Part shown: positions 15,501 to 24,500 of the stretch, one piece after another
Numbering within the stretch: the first letter of the stretch is position 1
How the letters are laid out: every line of letters starts with the position of its first letter
Assembly (NCBI GenBank): GCA_002422285.1
Contig: DIUF01000096.1
Coordinates: 33,694-61,952 of the forward strand
From: Flavobacteriales bacterium UBA6165
GTDB lineage: Bacteria > Bacteroidota > Bacteroidia > Flavobacteriales_D > Crocinitomicaceae
DNA length: 28,259 nt
Direction: 5' to 3'
Made by a program: the position numbers and the translations under genes
Notes under the pieces: generated by a model
What the model was told of the DNA's origin: nothing
What the model saw: only the letters and a program-made list of their open reading frames with translations
Databases searched by the model: none

Positions 15501-15916
15501 ATTGGGTTTGAGCGATACAATACACGTTCCACAGCGCCTGTGCCATTGCCAGAAAAGCTACCTGTGCCACAATTGAAAGGCTCTGGACCGTTGTTTACTT
15601 GTTGACAGTAGGGCGACATGTCGATTCTCGAAATGAAATTCACCGTGATTTGATTTACACTGGGATGATTCCAAACACTGATGTTTTCCGGACCCACAGT
15701 TACGTCAAAGCCATTGCAATCGCGGTATAAGATGAGGTCAAAAACATAAGAACCATTGCCTTGACATTGCCATGAGAGCTCACCGCCCAAGATATGTGTG
15801 GCGTACGCGACATTTGGTCTCAACGAAGAGAACAAAATCAAAACACCAACATAGATGTAGGTTCGGAATAAGTGAATAGGCTTTAGCATACCTTTAAGAG
15901 AACGTAAAACATCCAT
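12548..15916 (-). CDS. Large secreted T9SS protein with CHU_C-type C-terminal domain and Fn3-like repeats
   Basis: A 1122-residue protein. The hydrophobic segment YIYVGVLILFSSLRPNVAYA is a signal peptide. The mature start ATHILGGELSWQCQGNGSYVFDLILYRDCNG is a block common at the N-terminus of large surface proteins in this phylum. Beta-sandwich domains follow. Around residues 480-1000 there are several fibronectin-III-like modules (PEITCIDVLPNGDVTLTW, GNIVITWGVSPSPDTYGYIIYD, ARLSVTLQWSSYEQFSAPIVGYRIFR). The last ~85 residues are the CHU_C/type-B sorting domain (NTIIINGINELFLPV, ELTIFDRWGQVMFRTN, GTYVYVLRIRD), which directs export by type IX secretion. ATG 15916 is taken; ATG 15889, nearer the signal peptide, is also possible. 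The function is probably surface or adhesion related. It lies 9 bases after the symporter stop. Confidence 0.88.
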   Translation of the reverse strand: MDVLRSLKGMLKPIHLFRTYIYVGVLILFSSLRPNVAYATHILGGELSWQCQGNGSYVFDLILYRDCNGFDVTVGPENISVWNHPSVNQITVNFISRIDMSPYCQQVNNGPEPFNCGTGSFSGNGTGAVERVLYRSNPIFLPGNPGVNGWVFTYSSFFRSSSITNLQSPGTTGITVVAKMFNTGANGTCNDSSPRFYEPPYVVACAGVPYSFNPNVFDPDLDSLVFAFGQPLDQIITSYNPPNDPANINFVNGFSVNSPTPSPAISAGSTPAALNASNGTLTFNSTMAGNYVIMLKVLAYRDGVLISENQIELQVAVENCLIQNNPPIVTPPFNGNTSFETTVMAGDLVTFNLAAQDNGLLQNFLPQSTFIYASGAQFASNITDANSGCANPPCAALSSNIPVSGSPSANVNFSWQTACNHLIGASGQTQNNASYNFVFRVQDDLCQIPAVQYVTVVVNVVNSALPAAPEITCIDVLPNGDVTLTWTPSSGPIGAFDGYEIHHTQNGLVASINDISTTSYTHVGANADQGVQSYYILAIGGCGGLFFNSSDTVSTVFLEVNNPGNGFAFLNWNDIGNPAIWGPYAYVEMEYPAGVWTVVDSVSISTSQLLHEITICDAFLNFRVVLMNNNCVSHSNIDGDVFEDMTPPPIPIIQSVSIDTITGNIVITWGVSPSPDTYGYIIYDQDGNGFYADLDTIWGRFNNTYEITGANLSAALSFTVAAFDSCFTDQIPVTYQTSGKANVHTTMYANGIVDVCAETLNLSWSAYVGWPQGVQLYRVFVKPENENWYLAGTSTNPNAQIGIAPDILYQVVIQAVSENGFNSFSQILSIIYELPGSPDIHYLATATVEDDEVHILYYSSFLPGQGKVILQKWNNIQQSYEDLEERIVASPFELFIDQNNKANERSERYRLMAIDSCNNPTLPTNIGKTIFLTTNTDQARLSVTLQWSSYEQFSAPIVGYRIFRSINGIMDNDPIAVVPGNTRNYYDNLEEFGHTTGEYCYFVEAIEGFNMYSFNETSKSNASCALLEPLIYIPNTIIINGINELFLPVLNFYDFNTYELTIFDRWGQVMFRTNNPDEGWNGKHSISQNIMEGTYVYVLRIRDGQDNEITTRGHVNVLVGAK

Positions 15917-15925
15917 CAATGTTGC

Positions 15926-17425
15926 TTAAATCGCGGGATTTTTTTCTGTTTGCTTTTTTGAAATCAAAAGTAAACCCAAGAAACACAAAATCCCGTTGAT
16001 TCCGAGCATTTCATAACCAAATTGGTAGCCGTTGAACCAGATGTCTTGAGGCTCAACAATGCTATCGTGCATTCGGATGTAGTAGAGCATTGCAGGTACG
16101 ACAACACACACAAGCCAAGACCAATTGTCGTGGATTTGGCGCTTGGTCAAAATGCCAAAGAAAAACAAGCCAAGCAGTGGGCCATAGGTGAAACTGGCGA
16201 CCAGAAACACAGTTGAAATCACGTTTTGTTCTTTAACGAGATTGGCCAAAAGTATGGTCACAAAAACAGCTAAGGTTACCAAGATGTGCACCGTTTTTCT
16301 AATTTTGATGGTGTTTGTTTCAGGTTTTTTATCAATCTTGAGAATATCGAAGCAAAACGATGTAGTGAGAGCAGTAATGGCTGAATCGGCGCTGGAATAA
16401 GCCGCTGCAATGAGTCCAATGATAAAGATGATTCCAAAAGTGAAGCCCAATTCACCACTTAAAGCCACCATGGGAAACATACGGTCGTCGCGAACAGAAT
16501 CTTTCATGCCTTCATAAGCTGCCTGAAGTGTATCGTTTTGTCCGAGGTAGGCAAACAAATAGGCTCCTAAAAGCAAGAAGACCAAATTTACTACCACCAA
16601 AATTACTGATAAGCTGATCATGTTTTTCTTGGCATCGTTGATGTTGCGGCAGGTGAGGTTTTTCTGCATCATGTCTTGGTCTAAACCAGTCATGGCGATG
16701 GTTACAAACATGCCGCCAAAGAAATGTTTCCACCAATAATTGTGCGCATTGGCATCTTCCGTGACCCACCAATTGGAAAAGCGCATTTGTTCCAACACTG
16801 CGGTATTGTCGATGCCAGAATATGAAGAGAGCAGTACGATACCTAAAATCAAGGCGAGCAACATAAAAACTGTTTGCAAGGTGTCTGTCCAGATAATCGT
16901 TTTGATTCCTCCGCGATGCGTATAGACCCAAATCAAAGCGAGGGTAATAGCCACGGTGGACCAAAAAGGTAAACCCCAAGCTTCAAATACGAAATGATGG
17001 AGTACATCCGCCACGAGAAATAAGCGCAAGGCAGAACCTAGTAACCTGGATATCAAGAAAAACAAAGAACCTGTGAGATGCGTTTTCGGTCCAAAGCGAT
17101 CTCCCAAATACACATATATGGATGTCAAATTGTGTTTGTAGTAGAGCGGGAGCAAAACAAAGGCTACGATTATATAGCCAACGGTGTATCCCAAAACCAT
17201 TTGCATATAGCTGAATCCAGATGTCGCTATCCAACCGGGCACTGAGATAAAAGTGACTCCGCTGAGGGATGCGCCAACCATTCCAAAAGCTACCACATAC
17301 CAGCGCGAATCGCGGTTACCCGTGAAAAACGCTTCATTATCACCTTTGCCTTGTGTGAGATATGAAACCCCAATAAGCATGAGAAAATACAAGGCAAGTA
17401 CACTGATAATCAGAATGGGCGACAT
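15926..17425 (-). CDS. Sodium:solute symporter (SSS family)
   Basis: A 499-residue inner-membrane transporter of the SSS family, which couples Na+ flow to uptake of sugars, amino acids or other small solutes. About 13 hydrophobic segments are visible. Family marks are FFTGNRDSRWYVVAFGMVGASLSGVTFISVPG near the N-terminus, YIYLGDRFG-like YVYLGDRFGPKTHLTGSLFFLISRLLGSALRLF, RGGIKTIIWTDTLQT, and the AAYSSADSAITALTTSFCFDI segment with the conserved serines of the second Na+ site. The ATG at 17425 starts directly before the first membrane helix (MSPILIISVLALYFLML); the in-frame extension to 17587 has no family character. Substrate is not inferable. It is the first gene of an operon with the T9SS protein and the DUF2452 protein. 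Confidence 0.92.
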   Translation of the reverse strand: MSPILIISVLALYFLMLIGVSYLTQGKGDNEAFFTGNRDSRWYVVAFGMVGASLSGVTFISVPGWIATSGFSYMQMVLGYTVGYIIVAFVLLPLYYKHNLTSIYVYLGDRFGPKTHLTGSLFFLISRLLGSALRLFLVADVLHHFVFEAWGLPFWSTVAITLALIWVYTHRGGIKTIIWTDTLQTVFMLLALILGIVLLSSYSGIDNTAVLEQMRFSNWWVTEDANAHNYWWKHFFGGMFVTIAMTGLDQDMMQKNLTCRNINDAKKNMISLSVILVVVNLVFLLLGAYLFAYLGQNDTLQAAYEGMKDSVRDDRMFPMVALSGELGFTFGIIFIIGLIAAAYSSADSAITALTTSFCFDILKIDKKPETNTIKIRKTVHILVTLAVFVTILLANLVKEQNVISTVFLVASFTYGPLLGLFFFGILTKRQIHDNWSWLVCVVVPAMLYYIRMHDSIVEPQDIWFNGYQFGYEMLGINGILCFLGLLLISKKQTEKNPAI

Positions 17426-17657
17426 GGAGAAAATTTTAACGAAAATACTATGAAGCGCTCTTGTTTTTCGAATTGAATTGGCTATTATTCCATGGTGCTT
17501 TGTTAGCAAAGTTGCTTGAAAGGGTATTATGACGCAAATTATCCTTATCTTCGCACCGACTTTATTCATCGGTTCGTTGTAAACCATAAGTCACAGTTTA
17601 GAATTGTCCGTTTCGACATACAACATCCTAGCAGACCCCATTTACTTTTTATATTTT

Positions 17658-18962
17658 ATGACATTTAATGATTTACAACTGGCAGCGCCTATATTGAAGG
17701 CGTTATCAGAAACGGGTTATACACAACCCACTCCTATTCAAGAACAAGCCATTCCACATGTATTAAACCAGCGCGACATCCTCGGATGTGCACAAACGGG
17801 CACGGGAAAAACTGCGGCATTTGCTTGTCCAATTATCCATTTGTTAGACGCACGACCAGCTGCTGAAAAGCGCAACGTGCGCACGCTCATTCTAACACCA
17901 ACACGTGAGTTGGCCATTCAAATTGGCGAAAGTTTTGCCGAGTATGGACAATACACCTCTATCAAACATACAGTTATTTTTGGCGGTGTGGGTCAAGATC
18001 CACAAGTAAAAGCTTTGCAACGTGGCGTTGATGTGTTGATTGCAACACCGGGTCGTTTACTCGACTTAATCAACCAAAAACACGTGAATTTGAAAAGCCT
18101 TGAGATTTTTGTGCTCGACGAAGCTGATCGTATGTTGGACATGGGTTTCATCCATGATGTTAAAAAGATTTTGGTTCATTTGCCGCAAAAAAGACAATCC
18201 TTGTTTTTCTCTGCGACGATGGCTCCTGAAATTGTGAAACTGGCGAATACCATTTTGGTTGATCCTATTAAAGTTGAAGTAACACCTGCTGCAACAACAG
18301 CACTTACAATCAATCAGACGATTTATTTTGTAGACAAAAACAACAAGAAGTTTTTATTGATGGATATTTTGAATGAAAAAAATATCGAACGCGCTTTGGT
18401 TTTTTCACGCACCAAGCACGGCGCCAATCGCTTGGCTGAATTTTTGTCTAAACAAGGCATAAAATCACATGCCATCCATGGTAACAAATCACAAACGGCT
18501 CGTCAAACAGCATTGAGTGATTTTAAAAATTCTAAAACTAGAATTTTGGTGGCAACGGATATCGCTGCGCGTGGAATTGACATCGATGATTTGACGCATG
18601 TGATCAACTACGAATTGCCAAATGTGCCCGAACAATATGTGCACAGAATTGGTAGAACGGGTAGAGCAGGTGCTTCAGGAATTGCAATTGGATTTTGCGA
18701 TGCAGAGGAAAAACCTTACTTGAAATCGATTCAGAAATTGATTGGTTTGGAAATTCCAGTTGTTGCAGAGCACGATTATCCTTTGATGATTCACGATGTT
18801 GTAAAAGAACCGCGCCAGCAAAGACCGCCTAGAAATAAGCAGTATGAATCTTCAGGCAGATCTCATAGTAGTTCAGGCATGTCTAATACCCAGCAAAGTA
18901 ATAAGACAAGCAACAATAACCAAAACAGAAATTGGAGTAAACCTAAAGGTATTGCGAACTAA
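17658..18962 (+). CDS. DEAD-box RNA helicase, RhlE-like
   Basis: A 434-residue ATP-dependent RNA helicase for ribosome assembly or RNA turnover. All core motifs are present: the Q motif (GYTQPTPIQEQAI, 20-32), Walker A AQTGTGKT with Lys51, PTREL (81-85), TPGR (130-133), DEAD (154-157), SAT (185-187), VFSRTKHGA, ATDIAARGID and HRIGRTGRAG (329-338). After about residue 385 the tail is short, basic and rich in Ser/Gln/Asn, like the unstructured RNA-binding tails of RhlE proteins. ATG 17658 is chosen because the Q-motif Phe (MTFNDL) sits directly behind it; the upstream in-frame extension has no family likeness. It is monocistronic, divergent from the symporter operon. Confidence 0.95.
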   Translation: MTFNDLQLAAPILKALSETGYTQPTPIQEQAIPHVLNQRDILGCAQTGTGKTAAFACPIIHLLDARPAAEKRNVRTLILTPTRELAIQIGESFAEYGQYTSIKHTVIFGGVGQDPQVKALQRGVDVLIATPGRLLDLINQKHVNLKSLEIFVLDEADRMLDMGFIHDVKKILVHLPQKRQSLFFSATMAPEIVKLANTILVDPIKVEVTPAATTALTINQTIYFVDKNNKKFLLMDILNEKNIERALVFSRTKHGANRLAEFLSKQGIKSHAIHGNKSQTARQTALSDFKNSKTRILVATDIAARGIDIDDLTHVINYELPNVPEQYVHRIGRTGRAGASGIAIGFCDAEEKPYLKSIQKLIGLEIPVVAEHDYPLMIHDVVKEPRQQRPPRNKQYESSGRSHSSSGMSNTQQSNKTSNNNQNRNWSKPKGIAN

Positions 18963-19138
18963 ACCATATTGTTCAGATACTTCTCAATGATGCGCATGTT
19001 TATTGGCACTCTCGATATCACTTGAGTGCCGTAACACATGCCATGTAAAATAGAATTCTTTGCTCAATGAGTTATGCAAAATTCATTGGCCGAATAGGTG
19101 TTACTTATAAAACTTCCTGTCTGCACTTTCAAGAGTCT
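18963..19138. other. Spacer between convergent helicase and methyltransferase genes
   Basis: The only structure seen is a 7-bp inverted repeat GGCACTC (19005-19011) / GAGTGCC (19024-19030) with a 12-base loop and no T tract. It might be a weak or factor-dependent termination site. Confidence 0.3.
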
Positions 19139-20452
19139 CTAAAGCTCCATCCTAATCCTCAATTCCTTTGGGTAATAATTATTGATTCTGTTGCCGATTT
19201 TTTTGAACCAGCCCAGTGAAAAATTCTGATAACTCGCCAAATGCCATCCGTCTTTACAATCTATGTCGATGTTGTTGCCTTTGAGATAATTCAAGGCTTG
19301 GTCGAGCGTTAATTCTTGCTTGACAAATTTCGATGGACCGAAATTGGCTAGGGCATATTCAAAATGTGGGTTGAACTTTTGATTGATGAATTCTCCAAGT
19401 CGTGTCCCGAATTTCATAGTGCCCATTTGTTCATTGAGATGCAGCATCAATTCGAGTTGTGTTTTAGGTGCTTGATAAAAGTTTCCTTGAATTTCAACGG
19501 ATTGTAGGCTCTCGTCTAGCGGATAAGGAAAAATACTTTCTTTCGATTTTGGCTTTTTGGCTTTGCGAATGGTGTATGCATTTACACGTTCCAGTTTTCG
19601 CAATACTGAAAAATAAAAGCCTTCCGTTTGCATGCGGTGGGGCACACAAGCATAGCCAAAATCACTCTTTTCGAGTTGGAAACTTTCTGGGAAATCTAGG
19701 TCAACAAGTTCACAATCGTATTTTTCGAGGAGCAATTCGATTTGTTTGTCGTTTTCTTCAGGATTAAAAGTACAGGTGGAATAAATCAAAAAGCCATCAG
19801 TTTTTAACGCTGGCCAGATATCATCTAGAATATCAGTTTGTCGCAGCGCACAATTAGATGCATTTCCTGGAGTCCATTCAACACGGGCATCCAAATCTTT
19901 GCGAAACATGCCTTCGCCAGAGCATGGTGCATCTACCAAAATCAAGTCGAAAAGTCCAGGTGATTTACCAAAATCTGCAGCAGATTTATTTGTGACCATC
20001 GTATTTGAAGCGCCCCATTTGGTCAAAGTATCTCTGAGGATAAAAGCCCGATTGCGCACTATTTCATTGGATACAACCAAGGCGTTTTCTGAAAGATTGT
20101 CAAGTAAAATAGTAGATTTTCCACCAGGAGCGGCACATAAATCCAAGGCCACAGTTTCATTCGCTAATGCTAGCTGCTTTAAAATGGCGTGAATAAACAT
20201 GGAGCCCGCCTCTTGAGGATAATAAACCCCAGCATGAAAAAGCGGATCTTTGGTGAAAGAAGGTCGCTCAGCCAAATAACGTCCCCAATCACACCAGGGA
20301 ACTGGTTCAGCATTTGGGAAAACATGAGCTTTTTTACGCAGATTTAAGCGAATAGATGTGGGTGCAGTATCATTCAGCGCATCCAAAAGGAGTTGTGAAT
20401 CAGTGCGTTGAAGCTGAATGCGCTTCACAAATTCATCAGGCAGCGCAATCAT
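19139..20452 (-). CDS. RsmF/NOL1-NOP2-type rRNA cytosine-C5 methyltransferase
   Basis: A 437-residue S-adenosylmethionine-dependent RNA m5C methyltransferase. After an N-terminal substrate-binding part (1-95), the Rossmann core has the SAM loop ALDLCAAPGGKS (102-113). Motif IV is VDAPCSGEGMFRKD with Cys177, and motif VI is YSTCTFNPEEN with catalytic Cys227. The C-terminal ~150 residues (EGFYFSVLRKL, then KNNIDIDCKDGWHLASYQNFSLGWFKKIGNRINNYYPKELRI) match the RsmF PUA-like extension and not the shorter RsmB type. The likely target is a single cytosine in 16S rRNA. The ATG overlaps the apbE stop (TAATG), so translation is probably coupled. Confidence 0.92.
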   Translation of the reverse strand: MIALPDEFVKRIQLQRTDSQLLLDALNDTAPTSIRLNLRKKAHVFPNAEPVPWCDWGRYLAERPSFTKDPLFHAGVYYPQEAGSMFIHAILKQLALANETVALDLCAAPGGKSTILLDNLSENALVVSNEIVRNRAFILRDTLTKWGASNTMVTNKSAADFGKSPGLFDLILVDAPCSGEGMFRKDLDARVEWTPGNASNCALRQTDILDDIWPALKTDGFLIYSTCTFNPEENDKQIELLLEKYDCELVDLDFPESFQLEKSDFGYACVPHRMQTEGFYFSVLRKLERVNAYTIRKAKKPKSKESIFPYPLDESLQSVEIQGNFYQAPKTQLELMLHLNEQMGTMKFGTRLGEFINQKFNPHFEYALANFGPSKFVKQELTLDQALNYLKGNNIDIDCKDGWHLASYQNFSLGWFKKIGNRINNYYPKELRIRMEL

Positions 20453-21591
20453 TATTCGACCAACATAAGTTTAAGACCAGGCGACATATACGTCATCATT
20501 TTCCCCTTATCGTCCACAAACTGAAGTAAAATTTCGAGTTTCAATTTGGGACTATTCTTCACAAATTCGATGCTCCTTTCTGTCCCCCAAACCATAAAAA
20601 CGGTCGCCATGGCATCAGCAAATGCCGCATTTTCTGCAACTACTGTGGCGCTCAACAAGTTATGCTGAACAGGATAACCAGTTTTTGGGTCAATGGTGTG
20701 GCTAAATTTTTTACCATCTTTTTCATAAAACTTGCGGTAACTTCCTGAGGTCGCCACAGCAGAGTTCTCGACAGCAATAATCGCTGACAATGTTCTGTTT
20801 TGCTGACTTTCAGCGTTTGATTCATCGGCCAAATCAATACCAATACGCCAAGCTTGACCATCTTTGTTAGTTCCTTTAACGCGCAATTCACCACCAATTT
20901 CCACGTAGTAATTTTGAATGCCTTGTTCATCCAAAAATTCGCAAATCACATCAACAGAAAGGCCTTGAGCTATAGCGTTAAAATCCAATTTTAAGGATGA
21001 TCTTAACTTGCGAATCGCGAATTTTTGAAGCCCGTATTTGTCGTTTTCTAATAAATCCAATTCGTAATCAACACCAGCATCAAATCCAACAAGTTGCAAT
21101 ACAGAATCTACTTGATCTTGTGCCATAGAAATTGCGGGGTCTTTCATAAAACCCCAAGCAGCAACCAATGGAAAAACGGATGGATTAAAGGCGCCATCTG
21201 ATAGATTGTAAACGTCAACAGATGCTTGAAAACAACGCGTAAAGTATTGGTTGATATCGCGGTAAATATGTCTGCCTGTGTCAGCATTTAAAATCATATT
21301 CACAATGGACGAATCACGCCAAGACGATAGGCATTTGTCGAAATTTCCGAAGAGGGAATCAATGTCGGTTTGTAAATTCAGCAGCTTTTCATCGTCGGCA
21401 ATGATGGTATAGGTGGTGCCTTGTGTATTGCCTTGAATTGTAAATGGCTGATAAACCCAAGTGTTTTCTTCAGCTGAATTCCTACATGAGCTAAAAAGCA
21501 AAGTCGTGGCGAATAATATAATTGCGATTAAGAGGTTTGAGGATTTCAATTGAGACAGGTTAATTGACCTTGTATTTCGGAAGTTTGGCAT
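20452..21591 (-). CDS. apbE: FAD:protein FMN transferase (ApbE) lipoprotein
   Basis: A 379-residue periplasmic lipoprotein that attaches FMN to Thr/Ser of exported flavoproteins such as Nqr and Rnf subunits. Residues 17-36 form a lipoprotein signal (NLLIAIILFATTLLFSSC). The ApbE domain follows: GNTQGTTYTI, DFNAIAQGLSVDVI, YYVEIGGELRVKG, ATSGSYRKFYE, the SHTIDPKTGYPV motif that binds Mg/FAD, and FADAMATVFMVWG. The ATG at 21591 overlaps the 3' end of the giant repeat gene by 32 bases in another frame. A TTG at 21546, just after that stop, would also give a good lipoprotein signal. No Nqr or Rnf genes lie in the window. Confidence 0.92.
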   Translation of the reverse strand: MPNFRNTRSINLSQLKSSNLLIAIILFATTLLFSSCRNSAEENTWVYQPFTIQGNTQGTTYTIIADDEKLLNLQTDIDSLFGNFDKCLSSWRDSSIVNMILNADTGRHIYRDINQYFTRCFQASVDVYNLSDGAFNPSVFPLVAAWGFMKDPAISMAQDQVDSVLQLVGFDAGVDYELDLLENDKYGLQKFAIRKLRSSLKLDFNAIAQGLSVDVICEFLDEQGIQNYYVEIGGELRVKGTNKDGQAWRIGIDLADESNAESQQNRTLSAIIAVENSAVATSGSYRKFYEKDGKKFSHTIDPKTGYPVQHNLLSATVVAENAAFADAMATVFMVWGTERSIEFVKNSPKLKLEILLQFVDDKGKMMTYMSPGLKLMLVE

Positions 21592-24500
21592 TCTGTGTTT
21601 CTTTTGTCCATTGATATTCTGTGATGGAAACTCCATTTTTTGTGTAGGTAACACCATAACGATTGCTGTAGCGAACATAGACATTTCCAACGCCATTGAT
21701 GACAACAATACGGCGCGTTTTCACTTCAACTACTAGACCGTCTTCATCTGTTGTAACGTAGTTTTCTTCCGTTACGCCCTCTGGAAACTGCTCGCCCAAT
21801 TTGTTCGCCGAAGCCTCATTATGATTGATTTCTCTGCGTTCTAATTGATCCAAAAAAGCACGGTTAGCATTGATTTGTTGTTTGGCCTTATCAAGTTTAT
21901 CTTGGTATGTGTCTGATGCACTGCGCTCAATATTCACGGCTTCCTCGGCAATCTGATTTTGCTTGGTGTGGTCTTCGCTATATTTGGTTTCTTTGTCGGC
22001 CATTAACTGATTGATATCCTGTGTGTTGCTGTAAGCCATTGTTTGTTTGTCCTCGACTATTTTATCATTGGCTTGTTGGATTTTGCGCTCCAATTCTTTT
22101 AATTCAGCGTAGGCATTTTTGATATCGTTTACCCACAACTCGTAATCATCAGAATCATAAAGCATCAGTGCCTTCAATTCTTGGTCGTGGATATGCATCT
22201 TGAGATAATTCAAACGGACCATAGCCATTTGAACATCTAAGTGACTGCTTTGAAGGTTGACCACAGTATTTTGAAATTGTGTCTGATTTTCAATAGATTG
22301 GTTGTTTTGTTCGATAATTAAACTTTCCACAGTTTTGATGAGTTCGAGCAATTCTTGGCGCTGTTGATCGTGCTCTGTTCTGTCGTTTTCGGCTTTTTCT
22401 CGCGTGCTTTCATAAATCCTGACTACCTCACCATGGGTGAGAAATGCGGATTCATAATTTTTCTCAATCTCCTCGTTAATGAATGCAGCGTAATTGTTCA
22501 ATGATTCCATTACTTTATCTAAGTATGCCTGTTGTGTGAGCAATTGATCCGTAGAAACATTATTCAAATCCATCATAAGTGTGGTTATAAAGGCCACGTT
22601 TAAATCGACCAATAATCGAGAAAAATCCTCGTCATTCAAATTGAGTGCATAAAGTCCTTGAATGAAGGCATCGTTGGCCAGAAGCAATTCGATGTGCTGG
22701 GTATTGCGATTGTCACTGTTTTGTGTGATATTGAGGATGTATTGTTTCATTTCCTCATCGTTCATGTTGGGAATGAAATAGTTTCCTTGAACTCCATCGA
22801 TGTATTGTTCGGTTATCATCCTCACGGCAAATTGAACATCGATGATGTCTTTATAGGCAAGTAAATTCTCAAGCAACTGAGCATCACTCATGTCTGTAAC
22901 CACCGCACGAACCATGTTTTCTGTTCGCATTTGTTCTTCTTTGCGTTCTTGATTGAAAGCTTCTTTTTCTCGCTCCATGTCTTTGGTTGTGCTGTATGTG
23001 CCCCGAACATCTAGGCCTTCTTGAGCATATTGTTCATCGAGTTTGTTTTCGATGTCAACCATTTGTCCTCTCAACTTTTTAAGTCTGTTGTATTCGCGTT
23101 GGCGCTCGGCTTGAGCCATGAGAGCTTCTCCCTCTAAAATAGAGTGATAGCTTGGATTTCCGAAGTCGGCCAACTCACTATTTTCTGTTGAAGGTGTTTT
23201 AATTCGCTCAATAAGTTCAAGCTGCTCGCTGGCTCTCTTGTTTCCAGCATTTAAAGCCAACACTTCTTTGTATAAGCCCTCCGCCAAATCATAATCACGT
23301 TCCAAGAAAGCTTTATCCGCAGCTGCTAACTTCGTTCTCCACGCTTTCTCTTCTTCGCTTTTGGCCATAATTTCAATGCGTTCTTCAGTGAGCTTAATTT
23401 TTGCGTTTAGCGTTTCATCACCTGGCTTTAATGCCAAAGCGTCGCGGTAATTTTGTAAGGCTTCGTCATATTTAGCACCATTAAAAGCTTTGTCGCCAGC
23501 TTCGGTCAATCGCTTTAGTTCAGCCAATCTATTGCGTTCGGCCAATTCATCAGCTTCACGAGTAGCCAAAATATTATTGATTTGTTCAATTTTCAAATTG
23601 GGTTCAGCTTCCTCTGGCATCAATCGAGCTGCTTCTGTGAATGATGCTAATGCCTCCTTGAGTTTGTCTTCTTTGAGCTGGGCATATCCTTCTTCCATTA
23701 GTTTGTTGAAGCGATTTTTTCGAAGTTGAACATCAGCCTCTTCACGTTTGTTTCGCTCAATTTCTTCGTTGATTTCCTTTATTTTCTCTTTGGGCAAAGG
23801 GTCATTTGGGCGCTCTTTTGAAGCATCACCATACAACTTCAATGCTTGCGTGTAATCTTTTAAATCACGGGCATTTTGAGCATTTTCCAAAATTTTCTGA
23901 TAAGCTAAATCTCGTTCTATTTGCTCGTTTTCTTTGATTTTGTTATTTACTTCCTCGATTTTCTGCTTGGTGATTGGAGAATTGGGAATAAGGGCTTCTG
24001 ACTCTTTGTATTTTTTGATAGCTTCATCGAATTTACCCGCGTTGAATAAGTTATCTCCTGCTGCAATAATTTCGTTGAACTTAGTTTGCTGCGCGTTGTT
24101 TTTGTCGCGATCGGCGATTTTCTTGGTCAATTCAATGATTTTTTGCTTCGGCAATTCAGCTGCTTTATCGATATCACCAGCTTCTTGGTATTTGGTTAAA
24201 GCTGCATTTAGTTCATCCGATTTTTCAAAATTTTGAGCAGCAGCAATGGCATCGTCATAGGCTTTTTTCTGGCGACTAATGCCTTCTAGTTTATCCAACT
24301 CATCTCTGATTTCTGCACGGCGCTTTAAAACTTTGTCTTTATCCGCTTCTTCATCGGCGTAGTTCATGGCGTTTTCAAACATATTGTCCGCCTCTGCTAA
24401 TTTTTTGTCCTTGAATAGTTTATCAGCATCATTAAACATTTTGTCGAAGCTGGCTTTTCGTTGCTTGGCGTTTTGCATCTTCGACTGTTCTGTTTGAGCT

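Noticed and set aside
12548..15916. Small + strand ORFs (for example 13685-14020) opposite the large surface protein
   Set aside because: They are antisense shadows without domains, plausible starts or promoters.
17426..17587. N-terminal extension of the symporter
   Set aside because: The extra 54 residues have no family likeness, and the ATG at 17425 sits directly before the first membrane helix.
19005..19030. Inverted repeat GGCACTC/GAGTGCC as terminator of the helicase gene
   Set aside because: Stem of only 7 bp, long loop and no T tract.
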